From Echinostoma caproni (lineage: Eukaryota; Platyhelminthes; Trematoda; Plagiorchiida; Echinostomatidae): 64,000 bases of DNA. Position 1 is the stretch's first letter, and every line of letters begins with the position of its first letter. Below, in pieces: positions 1 through 11,830 of this stretch. Below the pieces are notes generated by a model, which was not told where the DNA came from, searched no databases, and saw nothing but the letters and a program-made list of their open reading frames with translations. The stretch is taken from assembly GCA_900618425.1 (NCBI GenBank), contig UZAN01039374.1:242078-306077 (forward strand), given 5' to 3'. The translations under genes were made by a program, and so were the position numbers.

Positions 1-2242
1 ACACGCTAAGAACAACTTTTAATAATACGAAGTTTTCAATACGCCAAGTCCGTTTTATCCACTGTGTAGTGGTGAACAGTTTGGATTCTTCCAAACGGTT
101 TTGATCTTCAACCTGCAATCGATAACGACCCGTGATGTTATACTTGTCGAGGATATGCACATTGAAAGTTACGATAAAATTGGAAGTCGATTTGTCCAAA
201 TATACATTATGGAAAGCCCTTTCTCAACTAGTGACCGTATTATGCATATAAGCTTCGGCGCAATTGTACAGACAAAGATCAAAGTCACTTGGCGTTGTTC
301 AAAATGAGGGTAACACCATGAAGTCGGATTTCCTGAAAATTGCAAGTAAAATAAAAGTAAAAGATGGGAAACCATCTTCATGGCAGACAATAGTTATCTT
401 ATCGCAATTTGCAAGCGTTTGAGATCCAATAATATTTATGCTTCTAGTAAACATTTAATTCCAGTGAAGTTGTGTCAGATAGGTGATGAAAAACACAACG
501 TGTAGAGCTACAAACCACTTTTAGTAGCCCAGTGGTCATTTTGGACAAAAATAACGTATACTGTGGAATCACATATGATAACCTTTGTGCTGGGGCTGTT
601 TAAAAACAGGATCAAATAGGCTAACAAAACTCCGGAAATACCTATTGGATAGACTTTCTAAAAACCACTTTTGAAACCAAATCTGTTGAAGAATTTCAAA
701 AAGTTGATTCCTGAAGTAACCGGCGAAATGTTTGCAGTCTGTCATCGGCCAAACTGAATAGGCTCTTACTGCAAGCAATTATGTCGGGTGGTCGCCTTTG
801 TGTTACGCCGTATTTAGTTGGATCATTCTCGTGAACAAATAAAGTAAAATGTGACATCAACAACGTGCATCACTCTCATCAGTTTTGCTTGGCGTTTTTG
901 TGGATTGCTAGATTTTGATTTTTTGACTTTGGGATGATATCGTTTTGGCTTGATACGGTCAAGATCTGGCGATCAAACAAGGTATATTATGCAATGCTCA
1001 AGATGGCAAATCTCGTTCTAATTGATCTCTTGACAACGGAAAGTTGGGAGATTATAATCCTAGAAATAGAATCTGGTTGATCTCTGTTCTAGCGATGCCT
1101 TCGTTTGTTTGTTCATAACATGTGAGTATCAGTGGACGAAAGACAACTTACTGATGCCACGAAACTGGATAGACTGGCACACTGTGATGGGAACTCCAGC
1201 ACCTTGTTATGATGATGATACTCTCTCCTTCCGTTTAAGTCCACAATACCCTTCTAGCTCCATTTTTGTGTTTTGGACGCCATCCCAAACGTTAGCTGTT
1301 GGCTACATACGACAAAAGCACATCGTATTCCTACACACCGCTCGGTGGCAGTCTATCGCAGAAGGTATTTTCACTGGCGTTTGGTAATCTAGAACAAAAA
1401 AGTTCATCACTCGCCCGATGCATCAAATGGGATATGCGAATATGAGCTGAGGTTGAGTGAGTACTATCTTGGAACCATCAGATCATTTTGTTGCACTTCA
1501 TGGAACTCCGAGAGAAATGCGTACGAAAGATCTGTGTACATTTTCTATGGAAATGTAGCGTTCTAATCTTTGACTCATAGCTTACTGTGGTGAATATTTG
1601 CAATTAATTGTTTTTTAGATTCGGCAATTATGCACGAAGTCAGAGCTTCCAGTAACTTATCTTCAAACAGATTTTAGCCTCCGGTTCAACAGCTACATGT
1701 GTTATTTATTTCATAGCCTCATTTATAAATTTACTACATCAACTGCGCAATCAAATTTGAAAGTGTTCACTGCAAAAAATAATGGACCGTCAAAAGAAGT
1801 ATTAGTCCTAGCGGTAGTATCAATTTGGAAGCGATAATCGTGCGTCACACAGTTTTGGCTGACAAATTATCAGCAAGGATTTTTAGGAACGCGTTCACAC
1901 TGAGAACGCAACAATGTTATGTAAAAAGCAAAACCGGAAAAGTATGTTGAATCAGTTGAAACTCATTTGTGTTGGCTAATAACAAATTATAGACCACATC
2001 TGGTTAGCTGCACGTCCACACAGTAGAAATTGAGGAATGATGAACGACTACTGTCGGAAAAGGAGCTTGTTTGGTCACGTAGGCTTTTCGGCCTCAACTA
2101 TGATACGTGATAGAGGATGGAGGATACAATTCGATGGTTTAGTGAATTTGCTCTTCTATAGACAGAACTGAGCTTGAACCGCATTTATGAGAAGCCTTGG
2201 GCAGCTGTTTTAATTACGTTGGGTCGCATCAACATTGCAAAT
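1..2242. other. No identifiable gene; a few open stretches
   Basis: I recognise no gene or repeat here. Two plus-strand open stretches look slightly protein-like. One runs from 33 to a TGA at 305-307 (about 91 codons). The other, 1133-1364, follows a TATCAG and ends at GAAG/GTATTT. Neither resembles a family I know, and open stretches of this length are expected by chance, so I do not call them as genes. Confidence 0.4.
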
Positions 2243-2300
2243 CCGGGGGATCGAATTCAGGACCTCCGAGGTTGGACGAATGCACACTATCAACCACGCC
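2243..2300 (-). repeat. tRNA-like SINE head (candidate)
   Basis: Read on the minus strand, this has a tRNA-gene-like Pol III promoter layout. An A-box-like GTGGTTGATAGTGTGC lies near 2281-2298, and about 30 bases further on there is a B-box-like GAATTCGATCCCC near 2246-2260. It cannot fold as a clean tRNA, so a decayed tRNA-derived SINE head is the best reading. I see no second copy in the window. Confidence 0.3.
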
Positions 2301-5300
2301 CGTAGCAATCTCACCTATGACTTCATGCGGATCGCAAATGTGGATCACCAACAGACGCTTATGGGATCCAAACATTCATACGCTAAATGACTATCCAAAC
2401 GTTTTATTTCAAATGCCTTTCTATGTTGAAGATTTCACAATTCCGTATTTACCTAGTCACCCTCATTGTTACGCAATAGGAATGTGTATTTTTGGTGCAA
2501 AACAGTTCTGTACTAATTGATCAACGAAACTGTCAGGACTGCTTTTTATTACACGAGCGTTACGGGTTTGTTTGTTTTACACTGCAAAACGCACGCGATA
2601 TACAATCAGTTAGTTTTATTAGGTTTTGCTTTTGAGTGATTTTGGAACGTATATCGGCTTGTGCAGACTAGTAATGTTTGTTTTTCTTAGCATACTCAAA
2701 ACATATGGGCATATTTTACTCAGAACATACATTAGCAAAATGATGCGAACTTATTTGACATGCACAGAGGACGATGTTGTTCCAGAAAAAAAGTAAGAAA
2801 GTACAGCCTTATCAATGCACAAGATCTCTCGGATCAGAAACCCATTCGTTCAGATGCGAACCAGCTCAAGATGTATCCACTGATTATTCGGAAGTTAATG
2901 TCCATCACGCGTCAAAAAGGCTCAGATGTTGGATAAGCTACTGGGAAAAAGTTATCCAATGCATTTGAACCGGATACGAAGATATACAAATGAGCACTTG
3001 ATTATAGATGACGCAGCCCTATGCTCCTGGGTGAGTATGAATGTGACCGATGTATGTTACTGAAATTGACGTAAATCTTGTATAGCACATGTCGTCATCC
3101 AAGGGTACGATGCCTTGGACCATTTTTGTATTTCTTTGTTCTGTGGTGACCACCTAACTATTATTTACTACATGTAATAGCGGGAAATCAAATTGCAAAA
3201 CAATGCTGATTTTCATTCACGCATTCAAGTGTAACCTTAAAATGGCAATGGGTCAGTCCAACTTAAAATACATTAAAAAGTATATGTTTCTACTATTTTG
3301 TTTTTGGACTTGTCACGATGCCACGCCGCCCATATGAAATGGACAAAAACTGTGTTGAATGTTTGACAGACCATATTCTGTACGTTTTATTGACTCACAA
3401 GTGGGTACTCTGCAAAAGCGATCACCTATGAGGGAAAATTATCCAACAGAAATCCCCTGCTTTTGACCAAGGCAGTGATTTCGTCATTGAAATATTTCCT
3501 CGAAACACATCACAATCATTACGGGTAACGCTTTGTTATGGATGCTCGGAGTTACAAATCACGACAGAAACGGCAAGTAACTTAGATTTCTCTTATTGCG
3601 GTATATCCCTAACTTATTATGATATCATTTTCGGTAAGATTTAAAACTGTTCTCAAGGTTTAACCATTGCTTATTGGAACCAGTTTGAACTTTGACGAGA
3701 TAGTCCTAAATGAGAACGAGAATCAGTATCATCAAAAATGATATGTTATTGACACTAGCAACATGAAGTTTTCAATTTGCGTGGTTATCTTCTCCAGTTC
3801 AATAAAGTAGTGTTTCTCGGTTCGTAGGAGTAAAGATCCGACATCCATGCTAACCAATGGATAAATCGAGAACAACCACATTATCTATGCAAGTGGGAAT
3901 ATCAGCGCGATAGAGTGTGGTCAACCGAAATGGTGGTGAGGTTTTCTGACCTCATTAGGATTTTTTGCTCCTGGATAATGTAATCCTTGTAACAAGATTC
4001 AGGAGCTGCACTCAAGTTCCTCCTCACCTGATTGGAACCTCACGGGTCAGTGAACTAGAAAATTGCCTTTCGGCCAGTGGCTTCGCATTCCTCCCATTCG
4101 AGAACAATTTCTACCAATCCAATTTAGACGGAGAAATACAGTTTTTTCTCTCAAGTAAAATATGGTTATATATAGACGGAACTCCATTTTTCTGAGTAGC
4201 ACTACCAGTCATTTTTATTTTATCGTTTGACAACAAATCAATCACTCCGTATGATAATAGAGAAAAAATTGAATAATACCGAAGAGAAATGACTGATCGT
4301 AAAGAAGTCTATTCTCATACTGCTTTTCAACCCAAATAAAATTATCACATTTTTGATAATTTTTTTATTCCAAGCCCCTTTTAGTCACGCGCGTGCTTGT
4401 GATTCGTTGCGTATGATTTCGACACTGCAATGCATCGTAAATCGGGACACCTATTGGGAAACACAAAAGGATTCATAAAATTGAGTTTACATTCCCCACG
4501 GTAGAACTCCTTGATCCTACAAGCCGACGATTGTAAAAGAGAAATTCTTCCCAAACCTTGAGAATGCACACGGTGGACGACCAATGACACTCTTGTGAAA
4601 TCGTTTTTCGTAACAGAAGCACATGAACCTTATTCCATTATATCATGCATGGCAGACATTACACACGATCCTGCATACTCAGTTCCGTCTGCACGCGGGC
4701 AGCTTGGTGTTGAAATCGGAATGAAACTGTTCAGGCGGAAATCAAGTAGTGTGTTCAAACTGTTCACTGAATCTGAACACATAATGGTCCCTTTTCAAAA
4801 TGATTTGGAGCTTCTATGCTTTATTTCTGTGTTGTGCTCGTTTGGATCATTGTATTAAATTGGACAGAATGAGGAATGCGTGCATGTTTCATGTAACATA
4901 AAGTGGTCAGGTTACTAATGTATGCAAAGTCTGTTGTAGGAATTTCGAAGAGTTATTATGGTGAATCTCTCAAGAGGGTGATACTTGACATAAGTTTATG
5001 AATGCAAAAGGTTAATGCCATATTGTGTTTATGCTGACAATAATGATATTCATAACTAGAAACTTTTGCGTAATTCATTTCAAATATAAATCGCGTTCAA
5101 CCACGACGTCAGTTAAATTTCTGTTCATCAAAGTTATGAATAGAATGTTAACTCGGAAACCAAGATCACATTTACAAATAATTAAGATGCATCGGTAAAT
5201 TAAATGATAACGTAAGACGTGGTCAACATCACAGAATATATGATAGCTTTTACCCCCAGGTTCAGTCATGTGGTGAATCAGCATCCACCTCTGGTGCCAT

Positions 5301-6900
5301 CTTCGTAAGATTGATCACCATTTAGTCCCTCAGCTAAACATTAATTCTTACATACCAAGTGCAATATTGTTCCGATTATTGACATTGACCTTTACCAAGG
5401 CCAATGTATAACATTTTTAACTCTAATCTCTATAGCTCAAAAGTTTATAGAATTTGCAGATAGTTAACCCTTCGCTTTGTGATAACACTTAACGAGGATT
5501 GACTGAAACACTGCCCTGATAAGCTGGCAAAATGTACACGAGTCGCCATCCAGCTCCTTTCTCTCCTAGCACATAAAAAGCACAAATACACGTTAAATTA
5601 CCGATCGCCTTTCATTTATCAAAATTTCAACCGAAGAATTGCAGCAGCACATTTTAATAATGCAGTTAAAACAGACGGTCGAATAATTCACATGAAAGAC
5701 ATCAATATTCAGATATATGGTGTCGAAAAAGAATTATTGCGTAAACAATGTTGCGTGCATCAATGTCATGATAATTGTTACATTTTCATATTGTCACAAT
5801 TGGTATGTTTAATTTCAGATCAAGCAGTTGAATGTGTGCGGGATGACGTCAAATTGTCCTTTAAAAAGACCAGTTAACGTTACATGAAGCAATCTATTGT
5901 TTTCAGTTGCAAAGACAGAAGTTACCTAAACGAACCGTTGCCCGATCCACAATGCACGGCGTGCATCTCTTGGCTTAATCAACTGAGGCTGTGTATCTTG
6001 AGAGATAAAATAATCGTATCCTGGTTCATCTTGAGTAGCTTGTAGATTGATACTAGTTTCGAGTCTTCTGCTAACTACGATTACTGCCGTTTGATCTCTG
6101 AATACTACCCAGAAGTGAAAAGGCTTCATTTTTCCTCCAATGGTAACTAGATCTGTGACTAGTGAACAACAACTTCTTTATACTAAACTGTTGAGATGTC
6201 GTTGAACATTTCAAATAAAAAGGTGAACGGAAATATTTTCGCGGAGTTGAAAAACGAGATCCGCCAATCACTTCGAGAGGACATGATGCATCATATTCAG
6301 AAGAAAACTGACAAGTTAAGTTGGTGGACTCCATCCCAAAGTGACTGAGAAATGTGTTCATAAATGATGGAGTGCATACAGAGTACAAACATCTCTCTTA
6401 TGTTTGTTTATCATTTTCATAAACTTCCTATGATTTACTATGTATATGCAGTTAACTTACAACTCATATACCGCAAACCATCGATTAAATGGAGGTGTTC
6501 CAATAATAGAAGCAACACCATCAGTAGATACTGATTCCGATACGTTTTGACTGGTGTGAGACAATACCAGGCCCATTCCGGTGAAGGGATCGGCAAACCC
6601 TAGACTTTAGAATGAAGAGATCTGATGAAACTCATGATGTTGCACGGTTTCAATCAGTATGCGTTCATGGAGAAAAATAGATCACTCTGACACTGGATAT
6701 AAAGTCATAATCTTTCCGGGCACATTGAAGTTCCGAAAACTAGTGAATGCCCCTTCTAGCACCACAATAATTAGCCTATATCGAACCTGGTTGGTTTTCA
6801 ATGATTTAATGATTTTATTGCTTCTGGTAACCCCATGTGATAGACGTAAGATAAAACTAAGAGCGAGATAACTGCTCTTGAGTTTTGCTGACTGGAGACT
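2301..6900. other. No identifiable gene; chain of possible small exons
   Basis: No repeat family is recognised. Plus-strand open stretches with plausible splice sites occur at 3448-3635 (62 codons, donor CG/GTAAGA), 3836-3930 (donor GTGAGG), 4003-4045 (donor GTCAGT), 4617-4745 (donor GTAGTG) and 5819-5877 (acceptor after TTTAATTTCAG, stop TAA). The last four can be joined in a consistent reading phase into one open frame. A minus-strand stretch at 5926-6097 and a 50-codon ATG frame at 6196-6348 (+) also exist. None matches a family I recognise; all could be chance. Confidence 0.2.
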
Positions 6901-7092
6901 GGAGCTGGTGACCCGGTGGTAACGTCACGAAATTATTACCTTCGGGAACGTGCGTTCGAATCCCACCTTCACTGCCCGACTTTCATCGTTCTGTATTGTA
7001 TAGCAGTTCTTTGATTGTCCGCTTCTCCCTTCCTCAAAGATCTATCTTTGTGTATTAAATAAAATTAGGTAAAAATGAAACACAAGAAATAA
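6901..7092 (+). repeat. tRNA-derived SINE, copy 1 of 4
   Basis: About 190 bp. It starts with an A-box-like CCCGGTGGTAACGTCACG, followed by a B-box-like GTGCGTTCGAATCCCA at about 6950-6965. Then comes a conserved body containing AGCAGTTCTTTGATTGTCC, and the 3' end is AT-rich with TATTAAATAAAATTAGG. The same order and spacing recur at 15918, 41820 and (minus strand) 61790, so it is a dispersed family. The two boxes at tRNA spacing show a tRNA-derived Pol III promoter. This copy differs from the others at many positions and looks old. Confidence 0.75.
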
Positions 7093-7955
7093 AATAGACG
7101 ACGATTTGCACAGTCCTCTGTGGTCAATTGCGGTTGGTAGCCCTGCTCGTCCCGGAAGATGATATAAGATATATCATGCATATTGCTTTAGCTTTACAAC
7201 TGATTACTTCAAACACTTCACCGAAAAAATTGCCTACCAGTAAATGGAATTAGGCTTGTTCGTCAAGTGTCATTTTTACCCGACGCACATGAATAGAATA
7301 TCAGTGCTTCTTGTACAGGTAATTGTCGAGTTTCATAAGCGATAGGCAAAATCAATTAAGGTAATCGCCTTTTCACACTGCTTTTTTATGTGGAGGAATT
7401 CTAGTAGCAAAAACATCACAGCGTTTGGAAATTGATATCATTTTCTTGCAAAGTCAACTTTAACAGCTCAAAGGTACTATCAAATACCTGATTTAAATCA
7501 TTTTGAGCATTCTGAGTATGTTCGGTGAATTTCAGAAGCATTTAATGGAGTGGGTTAAAGAAGAATGGTTTTGCTAGAATGGTAAAAACTTATTAGAATA
7601 AGGATAATAAATTTCGAAATCACCAAAAGCAGCGCATAAACATATGGAGCTGCGTTCAGTACTGTATATACTTGAACCCCAAAATGTTCCCGCTTCTCAG
7701 GTGACCCCCCCCCCCATCATACTTCCTGAAAAGTCAAACATGACCGGTTGCCGTGGTATCAGCTTGATTGGACGGTTTTGGTAGGCGATCCTTTTGGTGT
7801 GTTCATTCCGGATAACCGATATTGGATGGGTACAAAGTTTTTAATAACATTGCCTCAGCCCAGTTTGTTATTCGAATGAATAAAATGCTGTTGAACAAGC
7901 ATTCTCGAAGATTCGAAAAAAGCTGAAAGCTGCACAGGGAATTGTGAAAAGATTG
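7093..7955. other. No identifiable gene
   Basis: Nothing recognised. There is an 11-base run of C at about 7705-7715, and the stretch runs up to the left inverted repeat of the Penelope-like element. Confidence 0.5.
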
Positions 7956-7977
7956 TTTTCATGAGAGCAAGAAGAAG
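7956..7977 (+). repeat. Left inverted repeat of Penelope-like element
   Basis: The 22 bases starting TTTTCATGAGAGCAAGAAG are the exact reverse complement of 9750-9771. The bases on each side of the 22 differ between the two copies. Confidence 0.8.
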
Positions 7978-8030
7978 CATCATGATCACAGGATGTGTTC
8001 AATTCAACTAGTTCATGGTAATCTTATCAA

Positions 8031-8820
8031 TTGCGTCAACTGCATAAGGATGGCCATAATAGAAGTGCCATCCTTGTTCAACTCATCCCTCAGGGCTCTC
8101 GGCTACCTTGTATGTATGGACTTCCCAAAGTACACAAGGATGATATTCCCGTACGGCCCATAATATCTATGATTGGAGCACCCCACCAGAAGTTAGCAGG
8201 ATGGTTAGCAAAACTCATTCAAACTAATCAAAGAAAAGTTCTCAAATTACACTGTGAAAGATTCGTTTGAATTTGTTGAAAAAATCCGTGATCCTAATGT
8301 TTCCCATAGACACATGGTCTCGTATAATGTTTGTTCCTTATTCACAAATGTTCTTCTTTGTGAACCTATAGACATTATCTGTTCATATGCCGACGAACTC
8401 AACATTCCCACACATAGTCTCCAAAAATTACTGCTTCCATGTACCAAAGATGTACAGTTCTGTTTTAACGGAGATCATTATCGTCAAGTTGAAGGAGTTG
8501 CAATGGGTAGTCCCCTAGGACCTGTCCTGGCTGATATCTTCATGGGAAACCTGGAGAATACAAAACTGCGGCAATGCATAAAGAGCACACACTTCTACGG
8601 CCGTTACGTGGATGACACATTTGTCATACTGAATGACAGTGCACAAGCGCAAGTAATGCTTAAAATACTCAACCGTTCGCATCCGAATATTTAATTCACG
8701 GTGGAGCACGAATCCAAATCTTCCTTCCATTTCCTGGATGTCAAGTTGACCAGAAAAGAGGACGGATCTCTCATCAGATCCGGATTTCACAAGCCGATAT
8801 GGATATCTTAATTCTAGAAG
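8031..8820 (+). pseudogene. Penelope-type reverse transcriptase (broken)
   Basis: This encodes the RT core that would copy element RNA into DNA. Two frames overlap at about 8254-8270. The first gives YGLPKVHKDDIPVRPI, the typical Penelope fingers/palm motif. The second gives SYNVCSLFTNV (RT motif A position, with the expected D replaced by N), GVAMGSPLGPVLADIFM (motif B) and FYGRYVDDTFVI (motif C, the YVDD catalytic box). Beyond an in-frame TAA at 8692-8694, FLDVKLTRKEDGSL continues the same frame. The A-motif change, the frame change and the internal stop mean it cannot make an active enzyme. Family membership is clear from the motifs in order. Confidence 0.85.
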
Positions 8821-8848
8821 TTTTTGTCCAATACAATCCAAAAGATCT

Positions 8849-9510
8849 TTGGTGTACAGTTTTTTCCCTAGAGCCAGGATAACCTGCTCCATTGAAACGT
8901 TGGAGTTCGACGTTCACTGCATATCCACGGCAATGCACAAAAATGGATACCCGAAAAACTTTATTTCAAAGTATGGAGCGCCGTTGACTAAACTAGAAAC
9001 ACGTGACACCGCCTCAAAAAAAGCTGTTTTGTCAACATACCGTTTCAAGGTGATCAAAGTGATAGGCGAATACAGCGTAAGTTGAAACAAGCGAATGAAT
9101 GAACGTATTATGCTGCCTCCCTCATAATACTGCACGACACGAAGCGAATGCTCACTGAATCCAATCTAGACAAACCCGAGTTTTCAGTTACCTCCTTCTG
9201 TGTTTACCTATTTCAATGCACTTGCGGTAGCAAGTACGTCGGAAGAACTGAGAGACGATTGTCTACCAGGATAGCAGAGCATGTACCGAAACAATTGGCG
9301 TCTATCGGATCCAAGTTTCCATCCAGTTCAATCACCCGATATAAACTGGATAGCAAAGAATGTGACAAACCTAGGAGCGCCTTTCGCGTCTTGATCCGCC
9401 AGCAAGGTAGCCGTCTACTACGATTCGCTGAAGCGGCTGCCATTCGACATTACAAACCCGATTTATGTAAACAGGTAGAATTTGTGGGTAGCTTTGCGCT
9501 GACTTGGTAG
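8849..9510 (+). pseudogene. GIY-YIG endonuclease end of Penelope ORF (broken)
   Basis: C-terminal part of the same polyprotein, in two pieces. The linker piece (8849-9085) contains the conserved NGYPKNFISK. The endonuclease piece (9148-9510) shows VYLFQCTCGSKYVGRTERRL, equivalent to the GIY...YIG box. It is followed by TRIAEHVPKQL with the catalytic arginine context and by RFAEAAAIRHYKPDLC near the C-terminus. Such endonucleases nick target DNA to prime reverse transcription. The pieces are out of frame with each other and with the RT, consistent with a dead copy. Confidence 0.85.
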
Positions 9511-9749
9511 TTGTCACTGTCCCCGTCCCTCTCCCCTCTCTCCACCCTGCAGTGATTCCGCTCCCTGCACCTATGCCCAATCCGGTTCATATTAGTAACC
9601 TTTGCCCTTCGTATTGATTGATTTCTCTTCCCCGTGTGTTCGCCTGTACCCAAACCTGTCACTCTTTTAACCAAACGTGATCTGAATGTATGTACACAAC
9701 TGAGGAGATTACCACAAAATAGTTGAATTCGACAAATTTTGTTATCATT

Positions 9750-9771
9750 CTTCTTCTTGCTCTCATGAAAA
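9750..9771 (-). repeat. Right inverted repeat of Penelope-like element
   Basis: Exact reverse complement of 7956-7977. It lies about 240 bases past the endonuclease stop, where the 3' end of the element is expected. Confidence 0.8.
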
Positions 9772-9852
9772 TATGAAAGGAAACTGAATGCATGAAAGCA
9801 TTATTTGTTTTGGTAGGTTGGGATTGTTATACCAAACGGATAAACATTACAG

Positions 9853-10151
9853 GAAAACGATCGAACCTCACAACGGAACCAACATTTGACGAAACTAGCC
9901 AAGTGGTTTACGAAAGAAGTTTTACACAGGGTAGCTCCAGCAGAAATGGATGTAATCTTCTGAAAATATAAGCGCTTTGCTTTTACCTTGCGCCGCAAAG
10001 AATCTCTGTCACCTGGGGAATGGTTCGACGGTTGGAAAGGAGCTTTGTTTGCATACATGCAAGATAACCAGCAACTATGAATTCCACGTTGAGTGAGGAC
10101 CTTGAGTAAGAAAACTGAAGCGGTGTACAAGTTTCACTTTTCGCTAATAAA
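9853..10151 (+). pseudogene. Unidentified coding-like stretch with one stop and a poly(A) signal
   Basis: After ACATTACAG there is a plus-strand frame of 36 codons, a TGA at 9961-9963, then 38 more codons to a TGA at 10078-10080. An AATAAA lies at 10146-10151. The two halves are in the same frame, and the composition (for example LSPGEWFDGWKGALFAYMQD) looks protein-like. It could be a decayed last exon or processed pseudogene, but I recognise no family. A chance open frame is a serious alternative. It sits 80 bases beyond the Penelope element. Confidence 0.2.
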
Positions 10152-10319
10152 CCTATTTGCTCTACAATTTATTATTCTTACGGATCAATCTTGCGATGGG
10201 ATTCATGCTATGGTTTTACGGTAGAGGAAGCAGGTTTATTCACATCCATCTACACGTGAGAGGAGTTGAGAGAGGAGAAACTAGACGAGGTGTCGATCGG
10301 TCAATTCATGGGAACCGTT

Positions 10320-11205
10320 NNNNNNNNNNNNNNNNNNNNNNNNNNNNNNNNNNNNNNNNNNNNNNNNNNNNNNNNNNNNNNNNNNNNNNNNNNNNNNNNN
10401 NNNNNNNNNNNNNNNNNNNNNNNNNNNNNNNNNNNNNNNNNNNNNNNNNNNNNNNNNNNNNNNNNNNNNNNNNNNNNNNNNNNNNNNNNNNNNNNNNNNN
10501 NNNNNNNNNNNNNNNNNNNNNNNNNNNNNNNNNNNNNNNNNNNNNNNNNNNNNNNNNNNNNNNNNNNNNNNNNNNNNNNNNNNNNNNNNNNNNNNNNNNN
10601 NNNNNNNNNNNNNNNNNNNNNNNNNNNNNNNNNNNNNNNNNNNNNNNNNNNNNNNNNNNNNNNNNNNNNNNNNNNNNNNNNNNNNNNNNNNNNNNNNNNN
10701 NNNNNNNNNNNNNNNNNNNNNNNNNNNNNNNNNNNNNNNNNNNNNNNNNNNNNNNNNNNNNNNNNNNNNNNNNNNNNNNNNNNNNNNNNNNNNNNNNNNN
10801 NNNNNNNNNNNNNNNNNNNNNNNNNNNNNNNNNNNNNNNNNNNNNNNNNNNNNNNNNNNNNNNNNNNNNNNNNNNNNNNNNNNNNNNNNNNNNNNNNNNN
10901 NNNNNNNNNNNNNNNNNNNNNNNNNNNNNNNNNNNNNNNNNNNNNNNNNNNNNNNNNNNNNNNNNNNNNNNNNNNNNNNNNNNNNNNNNNNNNNNNNNNN
11001 NNNNNNNNNNNNNNNNNNNNNNNNNNNNNNNNNNNNNNNNNNNNNNNNNNNNNNNNNNNNNNNNNNNNNNNNNNNNNNNNNNNNNNNNNNNNNNNNNNNN
11101 NNNNNNNNNNNNNNNNNNNNNNNNNNNNNNNNNNNNNNNNNNNNNNNNNNNNNNNNNNNNNNNNNNNNNNNNNNNNNNNNNNNNNNNNNNNNNNNNNNNN
11201 NNNNN
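10320..11205. other. Assembly gap (886 N)
   Basis: All bases are N. Open frames running through it are artefacts. The flanks suggest that a LINE copy reaches into the gap from the right. Confidence 0.99.
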
Positions 11206-11830
11206 ATTAGTTAACGTAACAGCAATATGTATTTACAACGTCGACTTCCATAGAATGGTCAGGCATTGCTGCACCAACCACAGAAGACTGAGCAAAATTC
11301 CATTACTACCCAGACGGAGGGAACACATTGGGCGAAGAATAAGGTGGGTTTTATCCAGACCATGCTTGTACAGATCACATCCTCTCTCATCACCAGATGC
11401 TGGAAACGCGTCACACCTACCGGAGAACAATAATTGCAATCCTACATATCACTGCAGCATGTGACTTCCTCAACACAAAGGCCTTGAGAGAATGTCTTCT
11501 AAAATCGGAGAAGCGAATCTTTTCCTAACGACACATCATACAGCCAGTTACGCCCTACGACAAGCATCAATCCAATTTGCTGCTTCTTGCATTATAAATA
11601 TGTCTAATCTCATCCTTTTGCGTCAAATTTGCTGTGGACAACATCCATAAAGTGCGTTTTCTTGTAAGTAATATCCAAGACCACCCACCTGCAAATTTAG
11701 TCCTTTATCTGGAAAATAGTGATAATATCACTCAGATCTCCGAAATCACGCAACTGTGTTTGCAGGTAGCTTTGCTATCGTTTGGCTCTATACCACACCT
11801 AAACTAATGGGACCTTAGGTGATTCACTGT
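11206..11830 (+). pseudogene. RTE-type reverse transcriptase fragment
   Basis: Plus-strand translation beside the gap gives a decayed LINE reverse transcriptase. GFYPDHACTDHILS (RTE consensus GF.PGRGC.DQI) leads into QMLETRHTYRRT, then a degraded motif A and ALRECLLKSE. In the next frame comes VKFAVDNIHK, then NLVLYLENSDNI, which occupies the place of the catalytic YADD region. The order and spacing fit the RTE clade, although individual residues are far from consensus. The 5' part must lie in the gap or be absent, and nothing recognisable continues past about 11.83 kb. Confidence 0.55.

Larger units (their letters stand above)
7956..9771 (+). mobile_element. Penelope-like retroelement with inverted termini
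   Basis: A degenerate Penelope-like element. On the plus strand it carries pieces of the characteristic reverse transcriptase (8031-8820), then a linker, then a GIY-YIG endonuclease (8849-9510). A 3' untranslated stretch follows. The whole is bounded by a perfect 22-base inverted repeat (7956-7977 and 9750-9771), which fits the known habit of these elements to carry terminal repeats in odd arrangements. The N-terminal half of a usual RT is missing, so the copy is 5'-truncated at about 1.8 kb. Several stops and frame changes show it is inactive. It differs clearly from the Penelope fragments at 45 and 55 kb. Confidence 0.85.

Noticed and set aside
8515..8892. Minus-strand 125-codon open frame
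   Set aside because: It is the antisense shadow of the Penelope reverse transcriptase, whose motifs read on the plus strand.
10157..11464. Plus-strand open frames of 435 and 314 codons
   Set aside because: They consist almost wholly of translated Ns across the assembly gap.
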